Assembly (NCBI GenBank): GCA_947173485.1
Contig: CAMWFH010000004.1
Coordinates: forward strand, 113,767-155,369
DNA: 41,603 nucleotides
Direction of reading: 5' to 3'
Source: an uncultured Clostridia bacterium
GTDB taxonomy: Bacteria > Bacillota > Clostridia > Oscillospirales > Oscillospiraceae
In this document: in pieces, positions 14,948-23,545 of the stretch
Position numbering within the stretch: position 1 is the stretch's first letter
How the letters are laid out: each line of letters starts with the position of its first letter
Notes under the pieces: model-generated
What the model saw: the letters and a program-made list of their open reading frames with translations, nothing else
The model's database searches: none
Told to the model about the DNA's origin: nothing
Translations under genes and position numbers: made by a program

Positions 14948-17659
14948 ATGAAATTATCAAGAAAATGGCTCAATGAGTTCGTTTCCATTGACGCCAATGA
15001 TAAGGACTTCGCCGAGGCCATGACCCTCTCCGGGTCCAAGGTGGAGGGCACCGAGGACTTAGGGGCGGAGATCAGCAGCGTGGTGGTGGGCCGCATCGAG
15101 GGGATGGCGCGCCACCCGGACAGCGACCATATGTGGATCTGCCTGCTGGACGTGGGACAGGGCGAACCGGTCCAGATCGTCACCGGGGCCTGGAACGTCC
15201 ACACCGGGGACCTGGTCCCCGTGGCCCTCCCTGGCGCTCGCCTGCCGGGGGGCAAGACGATCCAGCGGGGCAAGTTCCGGGAGGCGCCGTCCGATGGGAT
15301 GCTCTGCTCCCTGAAGGAGCTGGGCCTGGACGAGCGGGACTTCCCCTATGGCGCCATCACTGCCGCCGCCATCCTGAACGACTACCACCCCATCGACCCG
15401 GACAGGCCCTCCATCCCGGAGGAGGTCGAGCTGGGGCATAAGCTCTTCGGCTCCGTGGTGGTGGCGGCAGCCGGCGAGGTGAAGTCCCTGGGGGACGGCC
15501 GCTGGTCCGTGGCCCTGATCTGGACGGAGGACGGGACGCCCGTGGGCACCAGCGTGGAGACCGGCTGCCAGAACATCCACTCCATGGACCTGGTGGCCTT
15601 CAACACCAAGGCCCGGACCATCTGCACCCTGGCGGACCTCCGGGCGGAGCAGCGGGAGTTCCCCCACTGCATCCCTGACGGCATCTTCGTCCTCCAGGAG
15701 GACTGCAAGCCTGGGGACGATATCAAGGCCGTCACCGGTCAGGACGACCATGTGGTGGAGTTCGAGATCACCCCCAACCGGCCCGACTGCCTCAGCGTGA
15801 TCGGTCTGGCCCGGGAGGCCTCCGCCACCTTCGACAAGCCCGTCCGCTGGCACACGCCGGAGGTCAAAGGCGGCGGCCCCGGCGTCCTCGCCGAGTTGCT
15901 GGACGTGGAGACCCCGGACCCGGACCTCTGCCCCCGGTACACCGCCCGGATGGTCCGCAACGTGAAGATCGCCCCCTCCCCCAAGTGGATGCGGGAGCGG
16001 CTCCGGGCCATGGGGGTCCGGCCCATCAACAACATCGTGGATATCACCAACTACGTCATGCTGGAGTACGGCCAGCCCATGCACGCCTTTGACTACCGGT
16101 ATGTGAACGGCGGGAAGATCGTCGTCCGCCGGGCGGCGGAGGGGGAAAAGCTCACCACCCTGGACGGCAAGGAGCATACCCTCACCGCCAACCATCTAGT
16201 CATCGCCGACGAGGGCCGGGCCGTGGGCCTGGCGGGCATCATGGGCGGCCTGAACTCCGAGATCGTGGCCGATACGATGGACGTGGTCTTTGAGAGCGCC
16301 TGCTTCGACGGCACCTGCATCCGCAAAGGGGCCCTGGCCCTGGGGATGCGGACCGAGGCCAGCGCCAAGTTCGAGAAGGGCTTGGACCCCATGAACACCC
16401 TCCCCGCCGTGGACCGGGCCTGCGAGCTGGTGGAGCTGCTGGGGGCCGGTGAGGTGGTAGACGGGGTGATCGATGTCCTGAACCACGTCCCCCAGCCCAC
16501 CGTACTGACATTGGAGCCGGATAAGATCAACGCCCTCCTGGGCACCGATGTGTCGGAGAACGAGATGTGGACCATCCTGCAAAAGCTGGGCTTCCTGATC
16601 CGCCGGGACCGGAGCGTCACCGTGCCCTCCTGGCGGGGGGACGTGAAGGCCATGGCGGACCTGGCGGAGGAGGTGGCCCGGTTCCACGGCTACAACAACA
16701 TCCCCACCACCCTCATGCACGGCGCCACCACCCAGGGCGGCTACTCCCCCGCCCAGCAGCTGGAGCGGCGTCTGGGAGAGCTGTGCCGGTCCTGCGGCTA
16801 CAGTGAGATCATCACCTACTCTTTCATCTCCCCCACCTGCTACGACAAGATCGGCTGGCCCGCCGGCCTTCCCCAGCGGGATAGCCTCAAGATCCTGAAC
16901 CCCCTGGGGGAGGACACCTCCATCATGCGCACCACCACCCTCCCCTCCATGCTGGATATCCTGGCCCGGAACAGCCACAACCGCAACAAGGCTGTCCGGC
17001 TCTACGAGCTGGGCCGGATCTACGCCCCCGGCGGCGAGGACGGCCTGGCCATCGAGAGCAAGGTGCTGAGCATGGGGGCCTATGGCGAGGACATGGACTT
17101 CTATGCCATGAAGGGGGCCGTGGAGGCCATCCTGCGGGACCTGCGGGTGCAGGACGTCCGCTTCACGGCCCCGGACGGGGAGATGCCCGCCTGGTCCTAC
17201 CATCCCGGCCGCTGCGCCTGGGTCTGGGCCGGCAGCGACTGCCTGGGCATCTTCGGCCAGATCCACCCCACCGTGGCGGCGAACTACGATGTGGACGCCC
17301 CGCTTTACTGTGCCGAACTCAGCTTTGACGAGTTGATGCTGGCCAAGGGGGCCGACCCCGAGTATGTCCCCCTGCCCAAGTTCCCTGCCGTCACGAGAGA
17401 TATCGCCGTGGTCTGTGACGAGGCCATCACCGTGGGGGCCCTGGAGGAGGCCATCCGCAAGGGGGCCAAGGGCCTCTTGAAGGAGGTCACCCTCTTCGAT
17501 ATCTACCGGGGGGAGAACATCGGTGCCGGGAAGAAGAGCGTGGCCTTCAGCCTGGTCCTCCGGGCGGACGACCGCTCCCTCACCGGCGAGGAGGCCGACC
17601 AGGATGTCCAGAGCATCCTGGATACACTGAAAAACGACCTGGGCGCGGTCCTGCGCTGA
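14948..17659 (+). CDS. pheT: Phenylalanyl-tRNA synthetase beta subunit with extra domain
   Basis: The tRNA-binding and editing subunit. At 903 residues it is about 100 longer than usual (near 800). It starts with the typical MKLSRKWLNEFV and a tRNA-binding OB domain (about 40-130) with HPDSDHMWICLLDVG. The normal linker DGMLCSLKELGLD to PDGIFVLQED is split by about 110 residues (roughly 133-242) of unfamiliar sequence. The B3/4 editing domain (VEFEITPNRPDCLSVIGLARE onward), the B5 domain, the catalytic-like core and the C-terminal FDX-ACB anticodon domain (YVPLPKFPAVTRDIAVVCD) follow intact. A Rho-independent terminator follows the gene. Confidence 0.96.
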   Translation: MKLSRKWLNEFVSIDANDKDFAEAMTLSGSKVEGTEDLGAEISSVVVGRIEGMARHPDSDHMWICLLDVGQGEPVQIVTGAWNVHTGDLVPVALPGARLPGGKTIQRGKFREAPSDGMLCSLKELGLDERDFPYGAITAAAILNDYHPIDPDRPSIPEEVELGHKLFGSVVVAAAGEVKSLGDGRWSVALIWTEDGTPVGTSVETGCQNIHSMDLVAFNTKARTICTLADLRAEQREFPHCIPDGIFVLQEDCKPGDDIKAVTGQDDHVVEFEITPNRPDCLSVIGLAREASATFDKPVRWHTPEVKGGGPGVLAELLDVETPDPDLCPRYTARMVRNVKIAPSPKWMRERLRAMGVRPINNIVDITNYVMLEYGQPMHAFDYRYVNGGKIVVRRAAEGEKLTTLDGKEHTLTANHLVIADEGRAVGLAGIMGGLNSEIVADTMDVVFESACFDGTCIRKGALALGMRTEASAKFEKGLDPMNTLPAVDRACELVELLGAGEVVDGVIDVLNHVPQPTVLTLEPDKINALLGTDVSENEMWTILQKLGFLIRRDRSVTVPSWRGDVKAMADLAEEVARFHGYNNIPTTLMHGATTQGGYSPAQQLERRLGELCRSCGYSEIITYSFISPTCYDKIGWPAGLPQRDSLKILNPLGEDTSIMRTTTLPSMLDILARNSHNRNKAVRLYELGRIYAPGGEDGLAIESKVLSMGAYGEDMDFYAMKGAVEAILRDLRVQDVRFTAPDGEMPAWSYHPGRCAWVWAGSDCLGIFGQIHPTVAANYDVDAPLYCAELSFDELMLAKGADPEYVPLPKFPAVTRDIAVVCDEAITVGALEEAIRKGAKGLLKEVTLFDIYRGENIGAGKKSVAFSLVLRADDRSLTGEEADQDVQSILDTLKNDLGAVLR

Positions 17660-17681
17660 CAGCCGCCCCACCGATAGCCAA

Positions 17682-17727
17682 ACACGCCCCGCCTGCCAGG
17701 AGCCTTTCCTGACAGGCGGGGCGTTTT
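17682..17727 (+). terminator. Terminator of the T-box/pheST operon
   Basis: ACGCCCCGCCTGCCAGG pairs with CCTGACAGGCGGGGCGT and runs into TTTT, 23 bases after the pheT stop. Confidence 0.88.
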
Positions 17728-17751
17728 CCCAAAGAACTTTGCAAATTTTAC

Positions 17752-17780
17752 TTGTTATCCGCATCGACTTCGTGTATACT
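17752..17780 (+). promoter_or_regulatory. Promoter of asp23-fakA
   Basis: TTGTTA (17752-17757), 17 bases, TATACT (17775-17780). The leader of about 90 bases contains an AGGCGGG/CCCGCCT inverted repeat. Confidence 0.6.
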
Positions 17781-17878
17781 AAAGGGGCTTACTGCCATAG
17801 ACCGGCAGGCGGGGCGCCGCCGGACGGCCCGCCTTAGGATCACAAAATAAAAAAAAGCCTATGGAAAGGATGTGCATT

Positions 17879-18229
17879 ATGGTCAAGCTACAGTCCGAAA
17901 AGGGCATGATCACCATCAGCAGCGCGGTCTTCTCCAACATCACCGGTAATGCCGCCACCAACTGCTTCGGCGTCAAGGGCATGGCCTACCGCTCCATGAC
18001 CGACGGCCTGGTCCACCTCCTGCGCAAGGAGGCCATGAGCAAGGGGGTCCAGGTCCTCTACAACGAGGACGGCACCGTGTCGATCCGCCTCCATATCATC
18101 GTGGAGCATGGCATCAACATCACCACCGTCTGCCGCTCCATCATCAGCGAGGTCAAGTACAAGGTCACCAAGTACACCGGCGTCCAGGTCAGGAGCGTGG
18201 ACGTGTGCGTGGACTCTATCGTGCTGTAA
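17879..18229 (+). CDS. Asp23/Gls24 family envelope stress protein
   Basis: A 116-residue Asp23/Gls24 protein. It shows the family features GMITISSAVFSNITGNAATNCFGVKGM and a C-terminal VEHGINITTVCRSIISEVKYKVTKYTG...VDVCVDSI pattern. The ATG at 17879 is preferred because AAAGGA lies eight bases before it; ATGs at 17861 and 17870 lie at or before the ribosome site. It sits 13 bases before the FakA gene. In Firmicutes the YloU (Asp23)-YloV (FakA) pair is a conserved unit, often next to rpmB. Confidence 0.9.
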   Translation: MVKLQSEKGMITISSAVFSNITGNAATNCFGVKGMAYRSMTDGLVHLLRKEAMSKGVQVLYNEDGTVSIRLHIIVEHGINITTVCRSIISEVKYKVTKYTGVQVRSVDVCVDSIVL

Positions 18230-18242
18230 GGAGGAGCTGGAG

Positions 18243-19907
18243 ATGAAGCAGCATATCGACGGCGCGCTCTTCAAGCAGATGGTCCTCCACGGCGCGGCGG
18301 CCATCACCCTGGAGAAGCAGCCCATCAACGACCTGAACGTGTTCCCCGTCCCTGACGGCGACACCGGCACCAATATGTCCATGACCATCAACACCGCCGC
18401 CGCCGAGCTGCGTAAGGGCGAGCCGGAGAGCGTGGACAAGGCCGCCTCTGTCACCGCCTCCGCCCTCCTGCGGGGGGCCCGGGGCAACTCCGGCGTCATT
18501 TTGTCCCTGCTGTTCAGGGGCATGAGCAAGGAGCTGAAGGGCCGGCTGACCGCCGATGGCCCCGCCCTGGCCGCGGCGCTCCAGGAGGGCGTGAACGCCG
18601 CCTATAGCGCGGTGATGAAGCCCACCGAGGGCACCGTCCTCACCGTCTCCCGCCTGGCCGCCAAGCGGGCCGCCGAGGCCGCGGGGGAGAACGACGCGGC
18701 GGAGTATGTGCTGGACGAGGCCATCAAGGCCGGCTTCGAGGTCCTGCCCCAGACTATGGAGATGAACCCGGTGCTGAAAAAGGCCGGGGTGGTAGACGCC
18801 GGCGCCAAGGGCTACCTGCTGATCCTCACCGGGATGCTGGCCGCCATGCGGGGCGAGGCGCTGCCGGAGGTGGGCGAGGAGGCCCCGGCGGCCAAGAAGG
18901 CCGACTTCGGCAGCCTGGCCAACGAGGATATCACCTTCGCCTTCGACACAGTGTTCATCGTCCGCAAGACCTCCGCCAAGTCCCTCCGTCCTCTGGGGGA
19001 GTACCTGGGCAGCATCGGCGACAGCCTGGTCATCGGCGAGGACGATGAGGCTTTCAAGGTCCATGTCCATACCAACACCCCCGGCGACGCTCTGAAGGAG
19101 GCCCAGAAGTACGGCACCCTGGAGCTGGCCAAGATCGAGAATATGCGCACCCAGCGGGACGACCTGGCCGCCGGCAAGCACGTCCAGAGCGTGGACGACC
19201 TGGAGGCGGTGGAGGAGGAGCTGGAGGACGGCGGCATCGCCCCGCCGGAGAAGCGCTACGGCTTCCTTTCCGTCTGCGCCGGCGAGGGCCTGGCGGCGGT
19301 GTTCCGGGACCTGGGGGCCGACGGCATCGTCTCCGGCGGCCAGACCATGAACCCCTCCACCGAGGCCATCCTCAAGGCCATCGACCGGACCCCGGCGGAG
19401 ATCGTGTTCGTCCTGCCCAACAATAAGAACATCATCATGGCCGCCCAGCAGTGCCAGGCCCTGACGGAGAAGCGGGTGATCGTGGTGCCCACCACCACCA
19501 TCCCCCAGGGCATCACCGCCATGATGAGCCTGGATCTGGAGATGGAGCCGGAGGAGATCCTACAGACCATGACCGACGCGGCGGAGAACGTGACCACCAT
19601 CCAGATCACCTACGCCGCCCGCAACAGCGAGTTCGACGGCATCGCCATCAACGAGGGGGACTATCTCTCCCTCTTAGGCGGCAAGCTCTTCGGCACCGAC
19701 CAGCGCATCACCTCCCTGCTGGAGGAGCTGGCCCGGGAGGCCGGGAAGCGGGAGGCGGAGTTCATCACCCTGTTCTACGGGGAGGATGTGACCGAGGAGC
19801 AGGCGGAGGAGGCCAAGGCCATCTTTGCCGCCGCCTGTCCCGACGCGGAGCTGACCCTGGTCGCCGGCGGCCAGCCGGTGTACTACTATATCATCTCCCT
19901 GGAATAG
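18243..19907 (+). CDS. fakA: Fatty acid kinase FakA / YloV (DhaL-like ATP domain)
   Basis: A 554-residue kinase subunit that phosphorylates exogenous fatty acids bound to a FakB (DegV) partner; no FakB is present here. The N-terminal DhaL nucleotide domain (1-200) shows NVFPVPDGDTGTNMSMT with the metal-binding D38 and D40, and ALLRGARGNSGVILS. The middle and C-terminal domains (about 240-554) match the YloV family, with GEDDEAFKVHVHTNTPGDAL and VSGGQTMNPSTEAILKAI. The start at 18243 has AAGGAGGAG upstream. Confidence 0.92.
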   Translation: MKQHIDGALFKQMVLHGAAAITLEKQPINDLNVFPVPDGDTGTNMSMTINTAAAELRKGEPESVDKAASVTASALLRGARGNSGVILSLLFRGMSKELKGRLTADGPALAAALQEGVNAAYSAVMKPTEGTVLTVSRLAAKRAAEAAGENDAAEYVLDEAIKAGFEVLPQTMEMNPVLKKAGVVDAGAKGYLLILTGMLAAMRGEALPEVGEEAPAAKKADFGSLANEDITFAFDTVFIVRKTSAKSLRPLGEYLGSIGDSLVIGEDDEAFKVHVHTNTPGDALKEAQKYGTLELAKIENMRTQRDDLAAGKHVQSVDDLEAVEEELEDGGIAPPEKRYGFLSVCAGEGLAAVFRDLGADGIVSGGQTMNPSTEAILKAIDRTPAEIVFVLPNNKNIIMAAQQCQALTEKRVIVVPTTTIPQGITAMMSLDLEMEPEEILQTMTDAAENVTTIQITYAARNSEFDGIAINEGDYLSLLGGKLFGTDQRITSLLEELAREAGKREAEFITLFYGEDVTEEQAEEAKAIFAAACPDAELTLVAGGQPVYYYIISLE

Positions 19908-19922
19908 CTTAGGGCGCAAAAA

Positions 19923-19950
19923 GGGGCTGACCGGTCTTCCGGCCAGCCCC
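19923..19950. terminator. Terminator between convergent fakA and reductase operon
   Basis: GGGGCTGACCGG-TCTT-CCGGCCAGCCCC hairpin 15 bases after the fakA stop. It is preceded by an A run, which gives a U-tract on the minus strand, and so could act in both directions. Confidence 0.75.
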
Positions 19951-19974
19951 CGCTTTATGCGGTCAGGACCTTTA

Positions 19975-21129
19975 TCAGAGCATTTCAAGAAAGGCGGCGA
20001 TGCGGGTGGTCAGCTGGCCCAGGTCGGACTGGGAGTAGTCGGCATCCAGGGCGAGGAAGGGGATGCCTATCCGGTCCGCCAGCTGCTTGATCATACACCG
20101 CTCCACGGTGTAGGGGTGGCAGGCCTGGAGCTCGATATCCAGGATGCCGTCCACCTGGAACTCTTCCGCCAGCTGGGGGAGCAGCTCCATACGCTGGGTG
20201 TTGGGCGTCATGACCGCGCAGCCGATGCGCAGATAGCGCTGGGCGATGGCCGTCAGGATATCCTCCGCCTGGGTGTCCACCAGGTAGCGGCTGGGCTTGA
20301 TCCCGCTGCAATTCTCAAAGCAGACCACCACGCCGCCGTTCTCCTCCACCACCTTGACGGTCTTTTCCAGCACCCCGCCGATGGGACAGCCGGTGACCAA
20401 GATCCGCTTGCGCCCGGCGGGGACCGGGCGGGCCCCGGCGTCATAGTCCCGCCGCAACTGGGCGGTCAAATCGGCGAGCTTTTGCAGCGTGGCATGGAGG
20501 TCGAAGCTGAACCCCAACCCGTCCAGCAGCCGGTACAGGTCCAGGCCGGAAAAGGGGGGCGGGTCCAGCTTTTGCAGCTCCATCAGGCCGGTCTGGGCCT
20601 GCCTGATCTGGTTGCGGAGGATGGACGCCTCCCGGAGGGCCTCGTCGGTGATGGTCACCTGGAACTTCTCCTCCAGCACGGAGCGGAAGCGGCGCAGCTC
20701 CCCGGTCCACTGCTCCAGGGCCTGCTCCCGTTGGATCCCCTGGGGGAGCTGGAGCACATATACATCCTTGATCTGCCCCAACAGCTCGTACATCTTCTTT
20801 TTCCCGTCGCAGGTGGTCTCCCCTACGATCAGATCAGAGAAGTAGGTATAGGGGCAGGTATCCGAGACGGCGAAGCCATAGCTGGACTTGATCAGCGGGC
20901 ACAGGTTCTTGGGCAGGTCCCGCTCGGCGGCGGGGATGGGCTCCTGGCTCATGCCGCACAGGCTGACCGGATGGACCCCGGCGGCATCTATCAGCTCACA
21001 GGGGGTGAAGGTGCAGAAGGTGCCGGCGATATGTCCGCCCGCCTCCTTGATCGCCATGGCCTTGAGGAACCCCTCCCTGCGGGCCTGGGTGAACGTCTCG
21101 AACTGCGGGGGCAGCGTATACGCACACAT
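19975..21129 (-). CDS. Double-cubane-cluster reductase (2-hydroxyacyl-CoA dehydratase D-like, YjiM family)
   Basis: A 384-residue protein of the HgdB/BcrC-like superfamily. It has cysteines at 39, 44, 58, 77, 92 and 107, including the diagnostic CPYTYFSDLIVGETTCDGKKKMYE, and later Cys in VTGCPIGG and FENCSGIK. This pattern fits the stand-alone double-cubane [8Fe-9S] reductases, which carry out ATP-driven low-potential reductions when activated by an ASKHA ATPase. The activator gene lies 26 bases upstream. The natural substrate is unknown; true 2-hydroxyacyl-CoA dehydratases need a second subunit, which is absent. It is last in a five-gene operon. Confidence 0.82.
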   Translation of the reverse strand: MCAYTLPPQFETFTQARREGFLKAMAIKEAGGHIAGTFCTFTPCELIDAAGVHPVSLCGMSQEPIPAAERDLPKNLCPLIKSSYGFAVSDTCPYTYFSDLIVGETTCDGKKKMYELLGQIKDVYVLQLPQGIQREQALEQWTGELRRFRSVLEEKFQVTITDEALREASILRNQIRQAQTGLMELQKLDPPPFSGLDLYRLLDGLGFSFDLHATLQKLADLTAQLRRDYDAGARPVPAGRKRILVTGCPIGGVLEKTVKVVEENGGVVVCFENCSGIKPSRYLVDTQAEDILTAIAQRYLRIGCAVMTPNTQRMELLPQLAEEFQVDGILDIELQACHPYTVERCMIKQLADRIGIPFLALDADYSQSDLGQLTTRIAAFLEML

Positions 21130-21155
21130 ACTATTACTATAGACCTCCTTACGCG

Positions 21156-21923
21156 CTATCGTTTATTCTCTCCATAGGCGATCAGCGCCGCCCCGATCGC
21201 GCCGGCGTACCGGGCCAGCGGGCTGGAGCGCACCGGCGTACCCAGCTTCTTGGATAATGCCTCCAGGATGTAGGGACTCTCGCACAGGCCGCCGGTGAGG
21301 CAGCACGCGCTGCCGGGTCCGGCCAGCCTTCCGTACTGGGAGGCCACCTTGTTGACGATGGAGTCCACGACCCCAAAGGCGATATCCTCCTTGGACGCGC
21401 CGCTCCCGATGAGGCTGATGACCTCGCTCTCGGCAAAGACGGTACACATGGAGCTGATGGAGACCCCGGAGCCGGCGCGGGCCAGCTCACACAGCCGGGC
21501 CGGGTCCACGCACAGGGTATTGGCCATGATCTCCAGAAACCGCCCCGTCCCGGCGGAGCATTTGTCATTCATCAAAAAATCCTGGACGGCCCCGCCGGAC
21601 ACCGCGATGATCTTCGTGTCCTGGCCCCCGATATCGATCAGGACGTAGGGCCCCTCCCCGAACAAAAAGCCGCCGCCCTTGGCGTGACAGGTAATCTCCG
21701 TGACCGCCTTCTGGGCGTAGGGGACATTGCGCCGCCCATAGCCGGTGGCCACACAGGGCGCGCCTTGGAACCCCCGCTCCTCCAGCAGGTCCAGGATGGC
21801 CTGGGCGGTGTTCCCGCTGCTCCAGCCGGTGGGCATCACCGTATGAAAGGCCAGCTCCTGCCCATCCTCCAGCACAGCCAGCTTGGCGCAGGTGGACCCG
21901 ATATCCACTCCGATACTATACAC
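21156..21923 (-). CDS. ATP-dependent activator (ASKHA, HgdC/YjiL-like) of the double-cubane reductase
   Basis: A 255-residue ATPase of the BadF/BadG/BcrA/BcrD family. The phosphate-binding loop is SIGVDIGSTCAK, with later DIGGQDTK and LTGGLCESPYI motifs. The two cysteines that ligate a 4Fe-4S cluster at the dimer interface are C122 (DKCSAGTGRF) and C160 (SMCTVFAESEV). It injects an electron into its partner with ATP hydrolysis. Translation starts at GTG 21923 after GGGGGGAG; reading further upstream would enter the preceding nuclease gene. Confidence 0.9.
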   Translation of the reverse strand: MYSIGVDIGSTCAKLAVLEDGQELAFHTVMPTGWSSGNTAQAILDLLEERGFQGAPCVATGYGRRNVPYAQKAVTEITCHAKGGGFLFGEGPYVLIDIGGQDTKIIAVSGGAVQDFLMNDKCSAGTGRFLEIMANTLCVDPARLCELARAGSGVSISSMCTVFAESEVISLIGSGASKEDIAFGVVDSIVNKVASQYGRLAGPGSACCLTGGLCESPYILEALSKKLGTPVRSSPLARYAGAIGAALIAYGENKR

Positions 21924-21945
21924 GGGCGCTCCCCCCTTGTGTTCC

Positions 21946-23031
21946 TTAGATATCCCGGCCCTCGATGGCTGCCAGTCCGTAGCGGACCGCCAGGGCCACC
22001 TGCTGCCGCTCCTCCTCGGTGACGGCCCGGTCATACTTGGTCCGCAGCTCCTTGAGGAACAGCCCCCGGAGGGTCTCCTCCCCGGCCCGGGCCCAGATGT
22101 CCCCCGCCAGGGTGGTCTTGTCCACCATCTCCAAATAGCAGAACTTCTCCTGGAAGGTCCGCTCCAGGCCCTTCCGGTCGATGCCCCGGGCGGTCTCGCC
22201 GGTAAAGACGATCCGGTACAGGTCCGACTTGGCCCGCTCCGGGATGGACCGGCGCAGCACCGTCACCGGGTCCCGGTTGGTGACGTTCAGCTCCAAGGTA
22301 TGGTGCTCCCGGCGGCTCACCTGGACGAACTCCCACTCCTGCCGCCCCTTCTCCAGCTGTCCCAGCCAGATCCCTCCGGGGCCCGGCTCGTCGAAGCCCC
22401 GGCCCTCGGGGGCGCCGGGGTACCGGCAATCGGTGGTGCCGGCGTCCAGGACCAGCTTCTTATGGACGTGCCCCAGGCAGAGGCAGTCTAAGCCGCTGGC
22501 GGCCGCCTCCTCCGCAGTGACGGGCCCATAGGCGCTGTTCACCGCAGTGGTGTCCCCGTGGAGGACCATCAGCAGCAGCCGCCCATCCTTTGGCAGATGG
22601 AGGCCGGAGAGAACGTGGTCCGTCCGGCTGGGGCCCGTGAAGGCCGCGCCGCAGACCACCGTCTCCAGCCGGCTCAGCTCCACCGCCCGGATGTCGGCGG
22701 TGGTGAAGATGTACACATTGTCCGGCCAGACGGTCTTGGCGTAGACCCCGCCGGGGTGGAAGAAATCGTGGTTGCCGGGGGAGATGAACACGGGACAGCC
22801 CATCCGGGCCAGGGCGGCGGTCAGCCGCTCGATGGTCTCCGGGTAGACCCGCTCCCCATCGAACAGATCCCCGGCCAGCAGGACGATCTGGACCCCCCGG
22901 GCCCGCACCAGCTCCGCCAGCCGGTCCGGCAGCTCCCGTAGCTCCTCCCGGCGCAGCTTGGCCAGCTGGGGGGGCAGGGAGGTGAAGGGGCTGTCCAGGT
23001 GGAGGTCGGCGGCATGAAGGACCTTGACCAT
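21946..23031 (-). CDS. SbcD/YhaO-like DNA repair metallophosphoesterase
   Basis: A 361-residue calcineurin-type phosphoesterase of the Mre11/SbcD/YhaO group. The metal motifs are complete: D9-H11 (AADLHLDS), D55 (LLAGDLFDG), N87-H88-D89 (ISPGNHDF), a HGDT motif near 157, and GHVH near 190. The C-terminal region contains YRIVFTGETARG and a helical tail. The usual ATPase partner (SbcC or YhaN) is not present in the window. The gene starts at ATG 23031, one base after the ybaK stop codon, so the two are tightly coupled. Confidence 0.85.
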   Translation of the reverse strand: MVKVLHAADLHLDSPFTSLPPQLAKLRREELRELPDRLAELVRARGVQIVLLAGDLFDGERVYPETIERLTAALARMGCPVFISPGNHDFFHPGGVYAKTVWPDNVYIFTTADIRAVELSRLETVVCGAAFTGPSRTDHVLSGLHLPKDGRLLLMVLHGDTTAVNSAYGPVTAEEAAASGLDCLCLGHVHKKLVLDAGTTDCRYPGAPEGRGFDEPGPGGIWLGQLEKGRQEWEFVQVSRREHHTLELNVTNRDPVTVLRRSIPERAKSDLYRIVFTGETARGIDRKGLERTFQEKFCYLEMVDKTTLAGDIWARAGEETLRGLFLKELRTKYDRAVTEEERQQVALAVRYGLAAIEGRDI

Positions 23032-23032
23032 A

Positions 23033-23509
23033 TCACGCCTCCTGCCAGCCCTTGCACACGTCCACCCAGCCTACAGGCCGGGCGGCCCGCTCCAGCTCCG
23101 CCAGGTCCAGCCGGACGGCGCTGCTGGCGCTGCCGGCGGCGGGGTAGACCGTGTCGAACCGGCGAAGGGACTGGTCCAGATAGACCTCCACCCCGTCGTT
23201 GACGGCGAAGGGGCACACGCCCCCCACGGCGTGGCCGATCCGCTCCACCGCCTCCTCCGCCGTGAGCATCTTGGCCTTGCCCCCAAAGGCGGCCTTATAC
23301 TTGCCATTGTCCACCTTGGCATCACCGGCGGCCACCACTAGGATGGTCCGCTCCTCCAGCTTGAAGCCCAGGCTCTTGGCGATCCGGGCCCCCTCCACTC
23401 CCAGGGCCTCCGCCGCCAGGGCCACCGTGGCGCTGGATACAGTGAACTCCCGGATCCGGTCTCCCAGGCCCATCTCCTCCAGATAGGGCCGCACTCGTTC
23501 GATCGACAT
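23033..23509 (-). CDS. YbaK/EbsC family aminoacyl-tRNA deacylase
   Basis: A 158-residue single-domain trans-editing protein that hydrolyses mischarged tRNA (typically Cys-tRNA-Pro or Ala-tRNA-Pro). The essential lysine is K45 in RIAKSLGFK, followed by VVAAGDAKVDNGKYKAAFG and the loop GHAVGGVCPFAVNDGVEVYLD near 91-111. The exact mischarged substrate cannot be read from the sequence. It starts at ATG 23509, 36 bases after ymdB. Confidence 0.9.
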   Translation of the reverse strand: MSIERVRPYLEEMGLGDRIREFTVSSATVALAAEALGVEGARIAKSLGFKLEERTILVVAAGDAKVDNGKYKAAFGGKAKMLTAEEAVERIGHAVGGVCPFAVNDGVEVYLDQSLRRFDTVYPAAGSASSAVRLDLAELERAARPVGWVDVCKGWQEA

Positions 23510-23545
23510 GACTATCCTCTCTCCTTGCTGTGACCGTCTGGGCGG

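Noticed and set aside
16196..17764. Minus-strand frame of 522 codons opposite pheT
   Set aside because: Shadow frame; runs through the pheT terminator region.
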